Source: Croceivirga sp. (GTDB taxonomy: Bacteria > Bacteroidota > Bacteroidia > Flavobacteriales > Flavobacteriaceae). Taken from it: a stretch of DNA of 40,643 bases. The notes beneath the pieces were generated by a model, which saw only the letters and a list, made by a program, of their open reading frames with translations, searched no databases and was not told the origin of the DNA. A program made the translations under genes and the position numbers. Positions 18,600 to 30,410 of the stretch are shown here, piece by piece (the stretch's first letter is position 1; each line of letters begins with the position of its first letter). The DNA lies in NCBI GenBank assembly GCA_028281025.1, contig JANQKR010000041.1, forward strand, positions 1-40,643. The letters run 5' to 3'.

Positions 18600-18741
18600 A
18601 TTTTATACCCCAATTTTTGTCAATATATGCCCTATTCCTACATGAATAATTAATGAATTTTGAGTTGAATCCAATGCTTTTGAAGGTGCTAAACCACACC
18701 TTTGTCTTAAAGCCCCTTGTAATTGGATTCAATTTTATACC
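18600..18741 (+). repeat. Direct repeat ATTTTATACC in the HTCS/susC control region
   Basis: Two copies of ATTTTATACC, at 18600-18609 and 18732-18741, are followed by CCAATT and AACAATT respectively. They bracket the long hairpin of the control region. They could be half-sites for the AraC-type domain of the HTCS, since such regulators often bind direct repeats. The copies are short and AT-rich, so chance is possible. Confidence 0.35.
18665..18732. promoter_or_regulatory. Compound inverted repeat in the susC leader/control region
   Basis: TTGAATCCAAT (18665-18675) and ATTGGATTCAA (18722-18732) are perfect 11-base inverted repeats. Nested inside are GCTTT/AAAGC (18676-18680, 18709-18713) and AAGGTG/CACCTT (18683-18688, 18697-18702) around an 8-base loop. 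Together they make 22 base pairs in a 68-base unit ending 38 bases before the susC ATG. CACCTTTG at 18697-18704 also resembles a Bacteroidota -7 box (TAnnTTTG, first base off). It may be an mRNA leader hairpin, an operator, or a short invertible segment; the sequence alone does not decide. Confidence 0.55.
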
Positions 18742-18770
18742 AACAATTAACTAATAAACTAAACTATTTT

Positions 18771-21700
18771 ATGAAAAAATCATTTGAATGCACTTTTCGT
18801 TTTTGCCCTAAAATCAAACTCTTTCTTCTGTGCCTGGGTTTTGTGGGGCATATTGGCTACTGCCAGACCATTAGTGGTGAGATTACGGATAATCAAGGTC
18901 AACCCATTCCCGGAGCCAGTGTATTTGTTAAGGGCTCAACTACAGGAACCGCCTCGGATTTTGATGGAAGGTATTCCATTCAAGCGTTACCATCCGATGT
19001 TTTGGTAATTTCCTACATTGGTTTTGCAACACAGGAAATCCCAGTGGATGATCAGACAGTGATCAATGTAGTTTTATTGGAAGATGTATCGAAGTTGGAC
19101 GAAGTAGTAATTATTGGATACGGCCAAAAATCAAGGGCTACTTTAACAGGTTCGGTATCTACCACCACGGGAGCCGAGTTGGTAAGAAGCCCCCAGCCCA
19201 ATGTTTCCAATTCATTTGCCGGACGTTTGTCCGGGGTGGTGGCATTGAACAGGTCTGGTGAGCCGGGCAATGATGGTTCTACCATTAGAATCCGTGGAAT
19301 AAGTACTACTGGGGATAATGACCCCCTTGTGGTCATAGACGGGATTGCGAATAGATTGGGAGGACTGGAACGTTTAAACCCCAACGATATTGAGAACGTT
19401 ACTGTCCTAAAAGATGCATCGGCGGCGATTTATGGGGCCCAAGCGGCAAATGGGGTTATTTTGATTACTACCAAAAGGGGAACCAAGGGAAAACCTGCCG
19501 TAAGTGTCTCATACAACCAAGGTTTTATGACTCCGACTACCCTGCCCAGTTTGGCCGATTCCCCAACCTATGCCCGTATCATTAATGAAATCAATTTTTA
19601 TCGTAATCCTGACGGAGGTCTTAATCAAATCTATTCGGAATCTGACATTCAATCCTTTATCAACGGTACCGATCCGGATCTTTTTCCCAATACGGATTGG
19701 ATAGAGGAAACCATTCAGGACTTTTCGCTACAGGACAACCAGAACATATCCATAAGAGGTGGTGGTGAAAATATGACCTATTTTACTTCCTTGGGCAGAA
19801 CTTTCCAAGAAGGTATATACCAAAATGGGATCAATGAATTTGAACAAATAAACTTAAGGGCCAATTTGGACATTGATATTTCAAAGAATCTTAATATCGG
19901 GGTTGATCTCAACGTTAGAAAGGAAGACCGGCTTTTTCCAACCCGAAGTTCGGGGGACATTTTTAGGGCAATTTACCGTACTTACCCAACAATTCCGGCA
20001 CGGTATTCCAATGGATTACTTTCTGCAGGTGTAGAGCAAGGGCTCAATCCAGTTATATTGCCAACGGACACCCCTGGCACCGACGAGCAAGAAACCACCG
20101 TAGTCAATACCACGTTGAAATTCGAGTATAAATTCCCCTTTTTGGAAGGGCTTTCCCTGAAGGGGTTCTATTCTGAGGATAGGAATTTAAGGGCCATCAA
20201 AAGATTTGACATCCCCTATACTGTATTTCAAATTGATGCCAGCACCGATCCCCCAAGTTTTAATGAATTGCTTGCCGGTCCGGGTAGCCAGACCCCGGAA
20301 TTGTTCCAAAGGCAGGAAAACACAATATTGCAGACGGCAAACATCAGCCTCAACTACGAACAACGATTTGGTAAACACAACATAAGTGCGTTTATCGCTT
20401 TTGAAAGCCAGGAAAATGATTTCAGACAGTTTGACGCGTTCAGAAGCGGTTTCTTATCTGCTGAAATTCCGGAGTTTAACCTAGGTGGGGGCGATCCCAC
20501 TGATAGCAATAACAGTGGTTTTAGCGAAGTATTTACAAGGGAACAATATTTTGGAAGGTTATCGTACGATTATGATCAAAAGTATTTGGTGGAACTACAG
20601 GCGAGGTATGATGGATCTTCGAGGTTTGCAGAAGGAAACAGATTTGGGTTCTTCCCCAGTGTTTCCACAGGTTGGAGGATTTCCCAGGAAAATTGGTTCA
20701 ATTCCGATGCCGTGCAGAACCTAAAGTTAAAAGCGACCTATGGTCTTTTGGGAAATGACAGGATAGATCAATTTCAATTTTTGAATACCTTTAACCTAAG
20801 ACCCACCGATTTTGTTGATCAAAACCAAAGTCCACTGCCTATTTTTATTATAGATCAGCTAGCAAACCCCAATATAACATGGGAAACGGCAAGAAAATTG
20901 GATGTAGGACTGGATATCGGTTTTTTGAATGATTTTAATTTGGAACTGAACTACTTTAGCGAGGTACGGGAAGATTTGTTGACCGCAAGATCCGGTTCCC
21001 TACCCCAAGTTTCGGGTATTGTCAATCAACGTGACGTTGACCCAATTATACCACAGGAGAATATTGGGGAGGTAAAAAACCAAGGTTTTGAAGCTATTTT
21101 GGACTACAATAAAAGTTTTGGGGATGTAAGGGTGTTTGCCAATGCCAATTTTACTTTTAATCAAAACGAGGTGGTCTTTTTGGATGATGCCGAGGGGCTG
21201 CCAGAGTATCAATTGACCAAGGGAAGGCCTCTCGATGCGGAATTGCTATTTGATGCCATAGGTATTTTTAGGACACAGGAAGACCTGGACAATAATGTTA
21301 CGCTACCTGGTCAGCAGTTGGGAGACCTGATCTACAGGGATGTGGACGGTGATGGGGAGATTACCGATCTGGATAGGGTTCGGCAAGATTTGACCAATGT
21401 CCCGCAAATTATCTATGGGTTTAGTTTTGGAGGTTCCTATAAAAACTTTGACCTGAACGTTTTGTTCCAGGGCCAGGCAAGATCCGTACAATACGTGGCG
21501 GCAGAATCCGGGGAGGTGGGCAATTTCTTTAGTAGTTGGGCCGATAATAGGTGGAGCCCGAACAATCCCAATGGAACTTTTCCCCGTGTGGACGTAAGAA
21601 CATCATCCAGTATCAATGAAGGGCTGTTCAGGAACGATTTTTGGCTGGTGGACACTTCTTTTCTTAGGCTCAAGAATGTGGAATTAGGATATAATTTTCC

Positions 21701-21872
21701 TGAAAATATCATTTCAGTGGTTGGTCTAAAATCGGCTAGATTATACGTAAGTGGATTTAACTTGGTTACGTTTACCAATGCCGAAGACGTAGACCCAGAA
21801 GGCGATGCCGGAAACGGACAGTTCTATCCCCAGCAGAAAATTTACAATATAGGTGTAAACATTAATTTTTAA
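18771..21872 (+). CDS. SusC-like TonB-dependent outer-membrane transporter
   Basis: Imports oligosaccharides across the outer membrane with TonB energy, in complex with the SusD-like lipoprotein encoded next. The ATG at 18771 gives 1033 aa; an earlier in-frame ATG at 18723 lies inside the hairpin region and adds a poor leader. After the signal peptide (ending near GYCQ) comes a carboxypeptidase-regulatory-like domain (ISGEITDNQGQPIPGASV), then a TonB-box-like stretch (DEVVIIGYG) and the plug domain with STIRIRGIS, PLVVIDGI and NGVILITTKRG, typical of SusC. The 22-strand barrel fills the rest, ending in YNIGVNINF. It is intact and of normal length. SusD starts 11 bases after its stop, so they form an operon. 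The HTCS on the other strand presumably controls it. Confidence 0.96.
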   Translation: MKKSFECTFRFCPKIKLFLLCLGFVGHIGYCQTISGEITDNQGQPIPGASVFVKGSTTGTASDFDGRYSIQALPSDVLVISYIGFATQEIPVDDQTVINVVLLEDVSKLDEVVIIGYGQKSRATLTGSVSTTTGAELVRSPQPNVSNSFAGRLSGVVALNRSGEPGNDGSTIRIRGISTTGDNDPLVVIDGIANRLGGLERLNPNDIENVTVLKDASAAIYGAQAANGVILITTKRGTKGKPAVSVSYNQGFMTPTTLPSLADSPTYARIINEINFYRNPDGGLNQIYSESDIQSFINGTDPDLFPNTDWIEETIQDFSLQDNQNISIRGGGENMTYFTSLGRTFQEGIYQNGINEFEQINLRANLDIDISKNLNIGVDLNVRKEDRLFPTRSSGDIFRAIYRTYPTIPARYSNGLLSAGVEQGLNPVILPTDTPGTDEQETTVVNTTLKFEYKFPFLEGLSLKGFYSEDRNLRAIKRFDIPYTVFQIDASTDPPSFNELLAGPGSQTPELFQRQENTILQTANISLNYEQRFGKHNISAFIAFESQENDFRQFDAFRSGFLSAEIPEFNLGGGDPTDSNNSGFSEVFTREQYFGRLSYDYDQKYLVELQARYDGSSRFAEGNRFGFFPSVSTGWRISQENWFNSDAVQNLKLKATYGLLGNDRIDQFQFLNTFNLRPTDFVDQNQSPLPIFIIDQLANPNITWETARKLDVGLDIGFLNDFNLELNYFSEVREDLLTARSGSLPQVSGIVNQRDVDPIIPQENIGEVKNQGFEAILDYNKSFGDVRVFANANFTFNQNEVVFLDDAEGLPEYQLTKGRPLDAELLFDAIGIFRTQEDLDNNVTLPGQQLGDLIYRDVDGDGEITDLDRVRQDLTNVPQIIYGFSFGGSYKNFDLNVLFQGQARSVQYVAAESGEVGNFFSSWADNRWSPNNPNGTFPRVDVRTSSSINEGLFRNDFWLVDTSFLRLKNVELGYNFPENIISVVGLKSARLYVSGFNLVTFTNAEDVDPEGDAGNGQFYPQQKIYNIGVNINF

Positions 21873-21883
21873 TTCTTTTTGTT

Positions 21884-23596
21884 ATGAAAAATAGAATAAT
21901 CCTTTTATTAATACCTTGTATGCTTGTCTTGTTGGTCTCGTGCGAGGAGGACTTTTTGGAAACGGAAAGTCCTAATTTGACCGATCAAGCCGTGTGGGCC
22001 GATCCGGCACTCACTGATGCCTTTATACGTGGCTTGTACACCAGCATTAGAATTGCGGACAAAGAGCCTGGGCATAATGATAACAGTACTCCTGCCGGTT
22101 TTGGTCGGGGCTTTCACTGGGCCATGTGGAACTCCGTATCGGATGAAACTATTTACAGCAATGATGACCAGACCTATTTGGTGCAACGAGGGCAAATGTC
22201 TCCCAGTAACTTTGGTTTTATGAGCACGGTCTGGGGAAGGTGCTTTAGAAACATCAGGGAAGTGAACCTCGCCCTAAGCCAGATTGATACCGATGCCTCT
22301 CCTTTTGAAGAGGAAACCAAACAAAGATTGGTTGCGGAACTACATTTTATCCGGGCCTTTCGCTATTTTGAACTCTTGAGGGGTTTTGGAAAAACGCCAA
22401 TAATGGGAGATGAAGTATATAACCTGGATAGTGATTTTGCACCGTTGTATGACAGAAAGGAAATACCGGAAGTGGTGAGTTATATAGAAAGTGAATTGGA
22501 TTTGGCCATAAACGGGCTTCCAGAGGAAAATGGGGCAAGGGCCACCATAGGGGCTGCAATGGCCTTGAAATCCCGGGTGTTGTTGTACGCAGCCAGTCCA
22601 CTGTATACAGGGGGTTCCAACGATGCAGAAAAATGGCAGGCGGCAGCTGATGCTGCAAGGGATGTTATGGAACTGGGCAGATACAGTTTGATTACAAATT
22701 TAGATGCTGATCCCACCGAAAACTTTCGTAGATACTTTGTGACCCAAACCATGACCAGTGAGGATATCTTTATGCGGTTTTATCTACCCACCAATAACAC
22801 TCGAGACGGGAGGGCCATTCCAATAGAACGTATGAACGGGCCCAATGGTTCAGGTGGATGGGGTGGCAACGGACCCATGCAGAATTTTGTGGATGACTTT
22901 GAAATGGCAAATGGCCTTTCAATAGACGATCCGGCTTCTGGCTACGATGATCAAGATCCATATACCGGAAGGGATCCTAGGTTTTATGCTACAGTGGTGC
23001 ATAATGGCATGACATTTAGGGATAGGCCTTACGAGTCTTTTCTGCCTGGAGGTTTGGATAGTCCAGATGGTAATGAGCCCTGGAACACTTCAAGAACCGG
23101 GTATTTGATGCGGAAATTTATCAGGGAGGACATTACTTTGAACGATTGGAATGACATGGGCTCTACCCCATGGAGATACTTCAGGTACGCTGAGATTTTA
23201 TTAAACTTTGCCGAAGCCCAAAATGAGGTCAGTGGGCCCACCGCAGAGGTATATGAGGCTGTGAATGCCGTAAGACAACGAGCTGGAATGCCCACTTTGT
23301 CAGGTCTGAGCCAGGAACAGATGAGAGAACGAATCTGGAATGAAAGACGGGTAGAACTTGCATTTGAAGAACATCGTTATTTTGATGTCCGTAGATGGCT
23401 TATAGCGGATGTTGTGGAAAATCGTCCAGCAAGAGGTATCGGTATAACCAGAAATGAGGATGGGACCCTTACCTATGACCATACAAGAATAGCCCTAGAT
23501 GGCAAGACGTTTTCACAACAGCACTATTGGTTCCCTGTGCCGTTGGATGACATCACCGCTTCAGGAGGTGCTCTGGAACAAAATCCAGGGTACTAA
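21884..23596 (+). CDS. SusD/RagB-like surface glycan-binding lipoprotein
   Basis: Surface lipoprotein that caps the SusC channel and binds glycan. It has 570 aa with a lipobox at Cys20 (LLVSCEEDFLETE). The acidic residues right after the cysteine fit a lipoprotein export signal to the cell surface. Hallmarks of the family are seen: the N-terminal TPR-like helical part with RFFRNIRE-type sequence (WGRCFRNIREVN), FIRAFRYFELLRGFG, ALKSRVLLYAASPLY, and the C-terminal RYAEILLNFAEAQNE, AVNAVRQRAGMP, ERIWNERRVELAFEEHRYFD and VRRW. The C-terminus ends ALEQNPGY, a common SusD ending. It pairs with the SusC gene upstream and is followed by a strong terminator, which should give the pair a higher transcript level than the genes downstream. 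Confidence 0.96.
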   Translation: MKNRIILLLIPCMLVLLVSCEEDFLETESPNLTDQAVWADPALTDAFIRGLYTSIRIADKEPGHNDNSTPAGFGRGFHWAMWNSVSDETIYSNDDQTYLVQRGQMSPSNFGFMSTVWGRCFRNIREVNLALSQIDTDASPFEEETKQRLVAELHFIRAFRYFELLRGFGKTPIMGDEVYNLDSDFAPLYDRKEIPEVVSYIESELDLAINGLPEENGARATIGAAMALKSRVLLYAASPLYTGGSNDAEKWQAAADAARDVMELGRYSLITNLDADPTENFRRYFVTQTMTSEDIFMRFYLPTNNTRDGRAIPIERMNGPNGSGGWGGNGPMQNFVDDFEMANGLSIDDPASGYDDQDPYTGRDPRFYATVVHNGMTFRDRPYESFLPGGLDSPDGNEPWNTSRTGYLMRKFIREDITLNDWNDMGSTPWRYFRYAEILLNFAEAQNEVSGPTAEVYEAVNAVRQRAGMPTLSGLSQEQMRERIWNERRVELAFEEHRYFDVRRWLIADVVENRPARGIGITRNEDGTLTYDHTRIALDGKTFSQQHYWFPVPLDDITASGGALEQNPGY

Positions 23597-23655
23597 AACA
23601 GTATGCGTGGCACATTGCTTTTTGTGAGTTAGTTCTAGTTATGTATTCGAGAATT

Positions 23656-23690
23656 AGAGCAAGAAGTCATTATTTCTTGCTCTTTTTCTT
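23656..23690 (+). terminator. Intrinsic terminator after susD
   Basis: AGAGCAAGAA and TTCTTGCTCT form a perfect 10-bp stem with the 8-base loop GTCATTAT, followed directly by TTTTCTT. This is a classic rho-independent terminator. It lies 60 bases after the susD stop and 31 before the next start, separating susCD from the downstream enzyme run; some read-through or a second promoter is expected. Confidence 0.85.
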
Positions 23691-23720
23691 CTTCCAAAGT
23701 TCAACTTTTATGGTTTGTAA

Positions 23721-26700
23721 ATGAAAAAAATGGATGTTCTGGCAATGGTATGCCATTACTGTAATACAAGGTTTTTGATATGTTACCTAATTGCAGTTTT
23801 TGGTATATTATCCTGTGACCGGGCACCAGACAGGGATAAATATGAAAAAAATAACCCAATAAATCAGAAGGCCCTGTTTACCATTCTGAAACCTGAACAA
23901 ACTGGTCTTAATTTTACCAATAAAATAAACGAGGATAGGAACTTAAATGGCATTCTATATGAGTACCTATACAACGGGGGGGGCGTGGCTGTCGCCGATT
24001 TTAACGGAGATGGGTTGCAGGATATATATTTTGTCGCAAATCTGGAATCCAATAGGTTATACCTAAACCAAGAAAAGCTAAACTTCAAGGACATATCCAC
24101 TATCTCAAAAACAACTGGTAGGGGCGGATTCCCCACAGGTGTCACTGTTGTTGACATAAACTCGGATGGGAGAATGGATATCTATGTTTGCAAATCGGGG
24201 AAATTCAGCAATCCTGACGATAGAAGAAACGAACTCTATGTTAACCAAGGTAATGATTCCAACGGCATTCCAATATTTAAGGAAATGGCAAAAAGTTACG
24301 GTTTGGACCTACCGCATTTTTCTACCCAAGCCGCATTTTTTGACTACGATAGGGATAACGATTTAGATCTTTTTCTTATCAATCATGGAACAAAACCCTA
24401 TTCGGATGACGTTATGCCCGAACTAAAACATAAAAAATCATCGTTGCAAAGTTCAAGACTGTTCGACAATAAAAATGGATTCTATGAAGATGTTTCGGAG
24501 CAAAGCGGCATCATCAATAATTCAATAAGCTTTGGTCTTGGACTAGCAATAGGTGATCTGAACAATGATGGATGGCCCGATATTCTAGTAGGACATGATT
24601 ATTCTGAAAAAGATCATTTATACCTGAATCGAAAGGACGGGACTTTTGAAGAAGTAATTCAGCGGGCAACAACACACATCTCCTTTTTTTCAATGGGAAA
24701 TGATATTGCCGACCTGAACAATGACGGGTGGTTGGATTTTATGTCTTTGGACATGATGTCCGACAACAACTACGATATTAAGACTTCAATGAGTGGCATG
24801 AATCCAGAACGATTTTATGAACTCACCAAAAAGGGACTGCATCACCAGTATATGTTCAATGCGCTACAGTTAAACAACGGGGTGGAAAATGTGGAACACG
24901 GTATCCCACTGTTTTCCGATGTCTCCCAAATGTATGGAGTATCCAGTACGGATTGGAGTTGGGGACCATTGATTTTTGACATGGATAATGACGGGTGGAA
25001 GGATATATTCGTATCAAATGGGATAAAAAGAGATCTTAGGAACAACGATTTTGTAAATTATAAAAAGGAAAGGTTTGATGAATTCTTTGGATCTCATGGT
25101 CAACAAACGTATGTAAGCAAACAGCGGGCGAGGGACTTTACTATTGAACTTGTCCAAAAAATGCCTCGAAGGAAAAAGCCAAACTATTTCTTTAAAAATA
25201 AAACTGGATTTGGGTTTGAAAAATTGAACGAACAATGGGTCAAATACCTCAAAACCAACTCTAATGGGGCCGCTTTTGCCGATTTTGACAATGATGGCGA
25301 TTTGGATATTGTGGTCAACAATATGGGCGATCCTGCATTGTTCTACAAAAACAACACCTCTGAATTTGGTTCAAACAACTATTTGAAACTCTCTTTAAAA
25401 GGTCCTAGAGGAAATGAAAATGCCATTGGTGCCCGCGTAATACTTGAAAACGAAAACCTGGTTCAAATACAGGAAAACCATCCCACAAGAGGTTTTCAAT
25501 CTGCTTCAAATAACCACATACATTTTGGTTTGGGAAATGTCAACGAAATAGAAAGATTAAAGATTATATGGCCCGATGGTCGTGAAAGCTTCCTCAGCAA
25601 CATTAAGGCAAACCAATCTTTGGAAGTGGACTACAATTCATCCTTAGATAGGACTCCAAATGGAATTGCCAAAGCAAGAAAGACATTTTATGATATGACC
25701 GACCAGTCCAAATTGGATTTTCTGCACAAAGAGAACGAATTTGACGATTTTGCCAGAGAAAGTCTATTGCCCCACCGCATGTCTCAAATGGGCCCGGCAT
25801 TGACGGTCGGCGATGTAAATGGTGATTCTTTGGAAGACATTTTCATTGGAGGCGCCAAAGGCCAATCTTCCAGACTCTATTGGCAAGAACCCAATGGTTC
25901 TTTTAGGGAAGAAACTCATTCTTGTTTTATACACGATGCTGATTATGAGGATACTGCGGCATTATTTTTTGATGCCGATGCCGATGGTGACGAGGATCTA
26001 TATGTTGTTAGCGGCGGAAATGAAGTGGGTCATTTCTCCGATGAATTGAATGACAGATTTTATCAAAATAACAACGGTGTATTTAAAAAAGTGGAGGGAA
26101 TCCCTTATTTGGGATTGAGCGGTTCCTGCGTTAAAGCCTGTGACTATGATTTGGACGGTGACTTGGACCTATTTATCGGGGGCAGACAAAAGCCTGGAAA
26201 TTACCCCGAACCGGTAAGTAGTCATATTCTAAGGAACAATAGTGCCAATGGACAAATAAAATTTGAGGACATTACTTTGGAGGTTGCCAAACCTTTGTTA
26301 AATATAGGAATGGTTACTGATGCAATTTGGATCCATGCCGATGAAGACCGGTGGCCGGATCTCTTATTGGTGGGCGAATGGATGTCTCCTAGATTGTTGC
26401 GAAACCAAAAAGGGCATTTTTTTGATGCAACGGAACAATCGGGTCTGGCAAGCAAGACAGGTTGGTGGTTCAGTTTAGCTTCTGCGGATTTTGACGGAGA
26501 TGGTGACGAAGATGTTTTAGCGGGTAACCTTGGCCTTAATTACAAGTACAAGGCCAGCCCAGAAGAACCGTTTGAAATCTATCAAATGGATTTTGATGCC
26601 AATGGCACGAAAGACATTATTCTAGGCTTTCACGAACAAGGGAGCTTGTATCCGTTGAGGGGCAGGGAATGTTCTTCCAACCAAATACCGTCAATCAAGG

Positions 26701-27185
26701 ATAGATACAAGAATTACCACCAGTTTGCCCAAGCAACACTAACGGACGTTTATGGAAGACAAAATTTGGAGGGGGCCCTGCATTATAAGGTAAATACCTT
26801 TACCACAAGTTATTTCAAAAACAACGGCGACGGCACTTTCCAAATAAGACCTATTGGGCATTCAACTCAAATTTCCTCTGTAAACACCCTAAATATTGAT
26901 GATTTTGACAATGATGGCAATTTAGACGTAGTTGTTGCGGGAAACTGGTTCGTTTCTGAAGTGGAAACTCCACGTAATGATGCATCCTGTGGCTTATTTT
27001 TAAAGGGTAATGGAAAAGGGGAATTTCTGGAAATCCCAGCTCATGAAAGCGGCTTATATATTAAAGGAGATACCAGGGTCTCTGATATGCTTACTTTAAA
27101 AAATGGAAAAAAGGCCATTGTACTGGGGAAAAACAATGGCCCAGTACAATTGATTTCTTACGAATCCTATGATTTCAATAAATAA
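23721..27185 (+). CDS. FG-GAP/VCBS-repeat ASPIC/UnbV lipoprotein
   Basis: A 1154-residue lipoprotein (Cys32 in FGILSC) of the large FG-GAP/ASPIC-UnbV type that often accompanies SusCD in Bacteroidota. I count about 14 Ca-binding D-x-D-x-D/N-G-type motifs, for example VADFNGDGLQDIYFV, IGDLNNDGWPDILVG, FADFDNDGDLDIVVN, ACDYDLDGDLDLFIG and IDDFDNDGNLDVVVA. These are arranged in two blocks (about 80-560 and 690-1130), each likely a beta-propeller. Between them lies the ASPIC/UnbV domain (about 555-645: NAIGARV, GFQSASNNHIHFGLG, IIWPDGR). There is no catalytic motif I recognise. The biochemical role is unknown; a surface glycan-binding or scaffold role is inferred from context. It starts right after the susD terminator and is followed after 18 bases by GH2, so it leads the right-arm operon. 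Confidence 0.9.
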   Translation: MKKMDVLAMVCHYCNTRFLICYLIAVFGILSCDRAPDRDKYEKNNPINQKALFTILKPEQTGLNFTNKINEDRNLNGILYEYLYNGGGVAVADFNGDGLQDIYFVANLESNRLYLNQEKLNFKDISTISKTTGRGGFPTGVTVVDINSDGRMDIYVCKSGKFSNPDDRRNELYVNQGNDSNGIPIFKEMAKSYGLDLPHFSTQAAFFDYDRDNDLDLFLINHGTKPYSDDVMPELKHKKSSLQSSRLFDNKNGFYEDVSEQSGIINNSISFGLGLAIGDLNNDGWPDILVGHDYSEKDHLYLNRKDGTFEEVIQRATTHISFFSMGNDIADLNNDGWLDFMSLDMMSDNNYDIKTSMSGMNPERFYELTKKGLHHQYMFNALQLNNGVENVEHGIPLFSDVSQMYGVSSTDWSWGPLIFDMDNDGWKDIFVSNGIKRDLRNNDFVNYKKERFDEFFGSHGQQTYVSKQRARDFTIELVQKMPRRKKPNYFFKNKTGFGFEKLNEQWVKYLKTNSNGAAFADFDNDGDLDIVVNNMGDPALFYKNNTSEFGSNNYLKLSLKGPRGNENAIGARVILENENLVQIQENHPTRGFQSASNNHIHFGLGNVNEIERLKIIWPDGRESFLSNIKANQSLEVDYNSSLDRTPNGIAKARKTFYDMTDQSKLDFLHKENEFDDFARESLLPHRMSQMGPALTVGDVNGDSLEDIFIGGAKGQSSRLYWQEPNGSFREETHSCFIHDADYEDTAALFFDADADGDEDLYVVSGGNEVGHFSDELNDRFYQNNNGVFKKVEGIPYLGLSGSCVKACDYDLDGDLDLFIGGRQKPGNYPEPVSSHILRNNSANGQIKFEDITLEVAKPLLNIGMVTDAIWIHADEDRWPDLLLVGEWMSPRLLRNQKGHFFDATEQSGLASKTGWWFSLASADFDGDGDEDVLAGNLGLNYKYKASPEEPFEIYQMDFDANGTKDIILGFHEQGSLYPLRGRECSSNQIPSIKDRYKNYHQFAQATLTDVYGRQNLEGALHYKVNTFTTSYFKNNGDGTFQIRPIGHSTQISSVNTLNIDDFDNDGNLDVVVAGNWFVSEVETPRNDASCGLFLKGNGKGEFLEIPAHESGLYIKGDTRVSDMLTLKNGKKAIVLGKNNGPVQLISYESYDFNK

Positions 27186-30401
<3,216 letters not shown>

Positions 30402-30410
30402 AATTTCCAC

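Noticed and set aside
23702-23720. TTTATGGTTTG as a -7 box for the FG-GAP gene
   Set aside because: It has one base too many between TA and TTTG and lies only about 8 bases from the start codon.
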